Source: CAYMAZ01 sp964428185
Lineage (GTDB): Bacteria; Bacteroidota; Bacteroidia; Bacteroidales; DTU049
Length of the DNA: 64,000 nt
NCBI GenBank assembly: GCA_964428185.1
Contig: CAYRXH010000004.1
Span: forward strand, 14,560 to 78,559
Direction: 5' to 3'
This document shows positions 62,601 to 64,000 of this stretch, piece after piece. The position numbers were made by a program, and so were the translations under genes. Position 1 is the first letter of the stretch. Every line of letters begins with the position of its first letter. Below the pieces are notes generated by a model, which did no database searches, had not been told where the DNA came from, and saw nothing but the letters and a program-made list of their open reading frames with translations.

Positions 62601-62608
62601 TAATTTTG
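62601..62608 (+). promoter_or_regulatory. -7 promoter element of the restriction-modification locus
   Basis: TAATTTTG matches TAnnTTTG and lies 11 bases before ATG 62620, supporting that codon as the original start of the nuclease gene. Confidence 0.45.
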
Positions 62609-62619
62609 TAGAACAAAAA

Positions 62620-63725
62620 ATGAATATGACATATAACGACAAAATAAGAGAATTAACTAAAACAGTTCCTGTAATTTTGTGGACTTCGGACTTCCACGAG
62701 ACCCTGCAAGAACACCGACTCAAGCATCATCGAATTTCATTACCAATAAGGAACAGTGAGATTGGGCTGAAAACTTGGTGTTCAGAGCTATAAACGAGAC
62801 TTCAAAAAACTTTGTCGCAGTAAAATATGGCAAGTCTGATGACTTAGTTGCAGGAGAAGATGGGTTTGATACATTTTATCAAGATTTTCAAGACGAGCTT
62901 GATACAATTGGTAAAAGACCAGACTTGTTAATTTTCAGAAAAGAAGATTTCAATGGAGGCTTGGGTTTTGATATAAGCCAAATTCCACACCACAAAATTA
63001 CCGAGTACGTAAAAAAGGCAATAGCAGGAATTGAAGTAAGGTCAAGTGCATTCTTGATAGACAAATACGATGAAGCTATGCAAGTTAGGACTGAAAAATG
63101 TAGTCAAATCGCCTTGCAGACCAGAGATATAATCCTTGCAGAATTTCAGGAAGAATTAAATCATCCTTCAAGACAAGCATACATTGATTTGCTTCAAAGC
63201 ATCACCCCAAAGACTTTATCAGTTACAGATTTCAGAGTTCCAAGTTGGAGTTCAACAGAACGGCTTTCAGAATTGAAAGCACACTTTAGAACACTCAAAG
63301 ACACCATCAAGGAAATTCAGAAACGGGACTATCTTTCCATTACCCCAAAGGTTGAAGACATCAAAGTTGTTTACAAATGGATTGAAACTTTCAATGTTCC
63401 TTATTTTTACTTTCAAGTTTTCTTTGATAAGGTTTATGGAATTTCATTTGAGCAAATTCTGTCCATAATCTCTGACTCCAACAATGAAGGAATAATTTTT
63501 TCAGTTGAAACTGATACCAAAAATCAGAACAAAACCACTATCAAAATCAATTCAAAGTCAGGAATACCTATTGCATCAAAAGTTGAAGAGCCCATTCACG
63601 AAAGTGTTAGAAAAGAAATGGATAGGGGCAGACTTTTATTTTATGTGACTTTCAAAGGCGGCACAGCTTATCTTGATGTGGATAATCTTATTAACATTCT
63701 TAGCATTGATAGTAAAGAATTCTAA
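62620..63725 (+). pseudogene. AccI-family type II restriction endonuclease, damaged 5' end
   Basis: The N-terminus starts [20 protein letters not shown] in one frame, then continues [20 protein letters not shown] and ITNKEQ in the next frame after a 1-base deletion near 62679-62680. A TGA at 62757-62759 follows, then [15 protein letters not shown] and 300 uninterrupted residues to the stop at 63725. Relatives read as KEQGDWAEN here, so TGA replaces GGA. The remaining open frame (62775-63725, 316 residues) has [15 protein letters not shown], a nuclease-like acidic/Lys motif. AccI-type enzymes recognise GTMKAC. Active protein would need internal initiation. The AccI assignment is from recalled family pattern. 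Confidence 0.72.
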
Positions 63726-64000
63726 TGATTGACGTTAAAGACATATCGCAAGCGACAAACAATCAAGCAGAGAAAGACTACTCTAAGATAACTTCCTTAG
63801 AACATAGGAAAAAGTTTGCCCAATTCTTTACGCCTTTTCATCTAGCATCTTTAATGGCAGATTGGTTGTTAGGAAATCAAGAACTAAAAACAGTTTTAGA
63901 GCCTGCGTTTGGTTTAGGCGTTTTTACAAGATCTTTAATTAGTAAAAAATCAGATTTATCAATAAAAGGTTTTGATATTGATGAAACAATTCTTTCTGAA
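63725..64000 (+). CDS. N6-adenine DNA methyltransferase of an AccI-type system, 3' end cut by window edge
   Basis: First 92 codons of the cognate modification methylase. The ATG overlaps the nuclease stop in TAATG, so translation is coupled. After a polar leader, FAQFFTPFHLASLMADWLL and VLEPAFGLGVFTRSL (motif I, SAM binding) mark the N6-adenine class. Motif IV (NPPY/DPPY) would lie beyond the window. The frame is intact so far, in contrast to the nuclease gene, which fits retention of protective methylation. Target specificity cannot be read. Confidence 0.82.
   Translation, partial: MIDVKDISQATNNQAEKDYSKITSLEHRKKFAQFFTPFHLASLMADWLLGNQELKTVLEPAFGLGVFTRSLISKKSDLSIKGFDIDETILSE

Noticed and set aside
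62435..62632. 65-codon minus-strand open frame before the restriction locus
   Set aside because: No recognisable protein pattern, and it overlaps the promoter and start of the nuclease gene.

Overview
The window is an AT-rich chromosomal segment from a member of the Bacteroidota, most likely Bacteroidales-like. Several independent signs agree. Promoters carry the Bacteroidota -7 element TAnnTTTG. Three large secreted proteins end in type IX secretion system (T9SS) type A or type B sorting domains. A GldA-type ABC ATPase and zinc-free forms of ribosomal proteins S14 and L36 are present, and Shine-Dalgarno sequences are generally absent. No rRNA, tRNA, CRISPR array or complete insertion sequence was seen.

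Layout. (1) 1-6.8 kb, plus strand: the end of an exopolysaccharide locus, with a GT4 glycosyltransferase (cut by the window edge), a Wza-type export lipoprotein, a Wzc-type chain-length tyrosine kinase, an RmlC-type epimerase, a WecA-type initiating transferase and a lytic transglycosylase, followed by uvrA. (2) 9.8-18.5 kb, minus strand: an envelope and secretion block with a YVTN beta-propeller, an M23/LysM peptidase, an S41 lipoprotein peptidase, a small outer-membrane protein and a 1443-residue gingipain-like C25 peptidase with PKD domains and a T9SS signal. A frameshifted scrap of another T9SS sorting domain lies just beyond it. (3) 19-27.4 kb, plus strand: housekeeping genes (PLP-dependent sulfur amino acid lyase, pyrG, yidC, rpsO, pnp, rpe). 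(4) 27.5-47 kb, plus strand: one very long translation super-operon from rpsL to rplQ (str, S10, spc and alpha gene order, no tuf after fusA), closed by a hairpin terminator and followed by eno. (5) 47-57.8 kb: two T9SS type B adhesin-like proteins, pcm, a Gfo/Idh/MocA dehydrogenase with a lipoprotein and a WcaJ-type sugar transferase, ribE and gldA. (6) 57.8-64 kb: a DUF4173-like membrane protein fused to leucine-rich repeats, a thioesterase pseudogene broken by one amber codon, a DUF134/peroxiredoxin operon whose promoter is bracketed by two matching palindromes, and an AccI-type restriction-modification locus whose nuclease gene is damaged at its 5' end while the methyltransferase reading frame is intact up to the window edge.

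How it fits together: the polysaccharide genes (1) and the second initiating transferase (5) supply surface glycans. The T9SS cargo proteins, M23 and S41 peptidases and GldA belong to envelope biogenesis, protein secretion and probably gliding or adhesion. The central block makes the translation and transcription core. The least ordinary part is the last 7 kb, with two recent-looking gene inactivations, a paired operator and an unusual domain fusion. Several gene starts were moved downstream because a -7 promoter element lies inside or just after the longest possible open frame.
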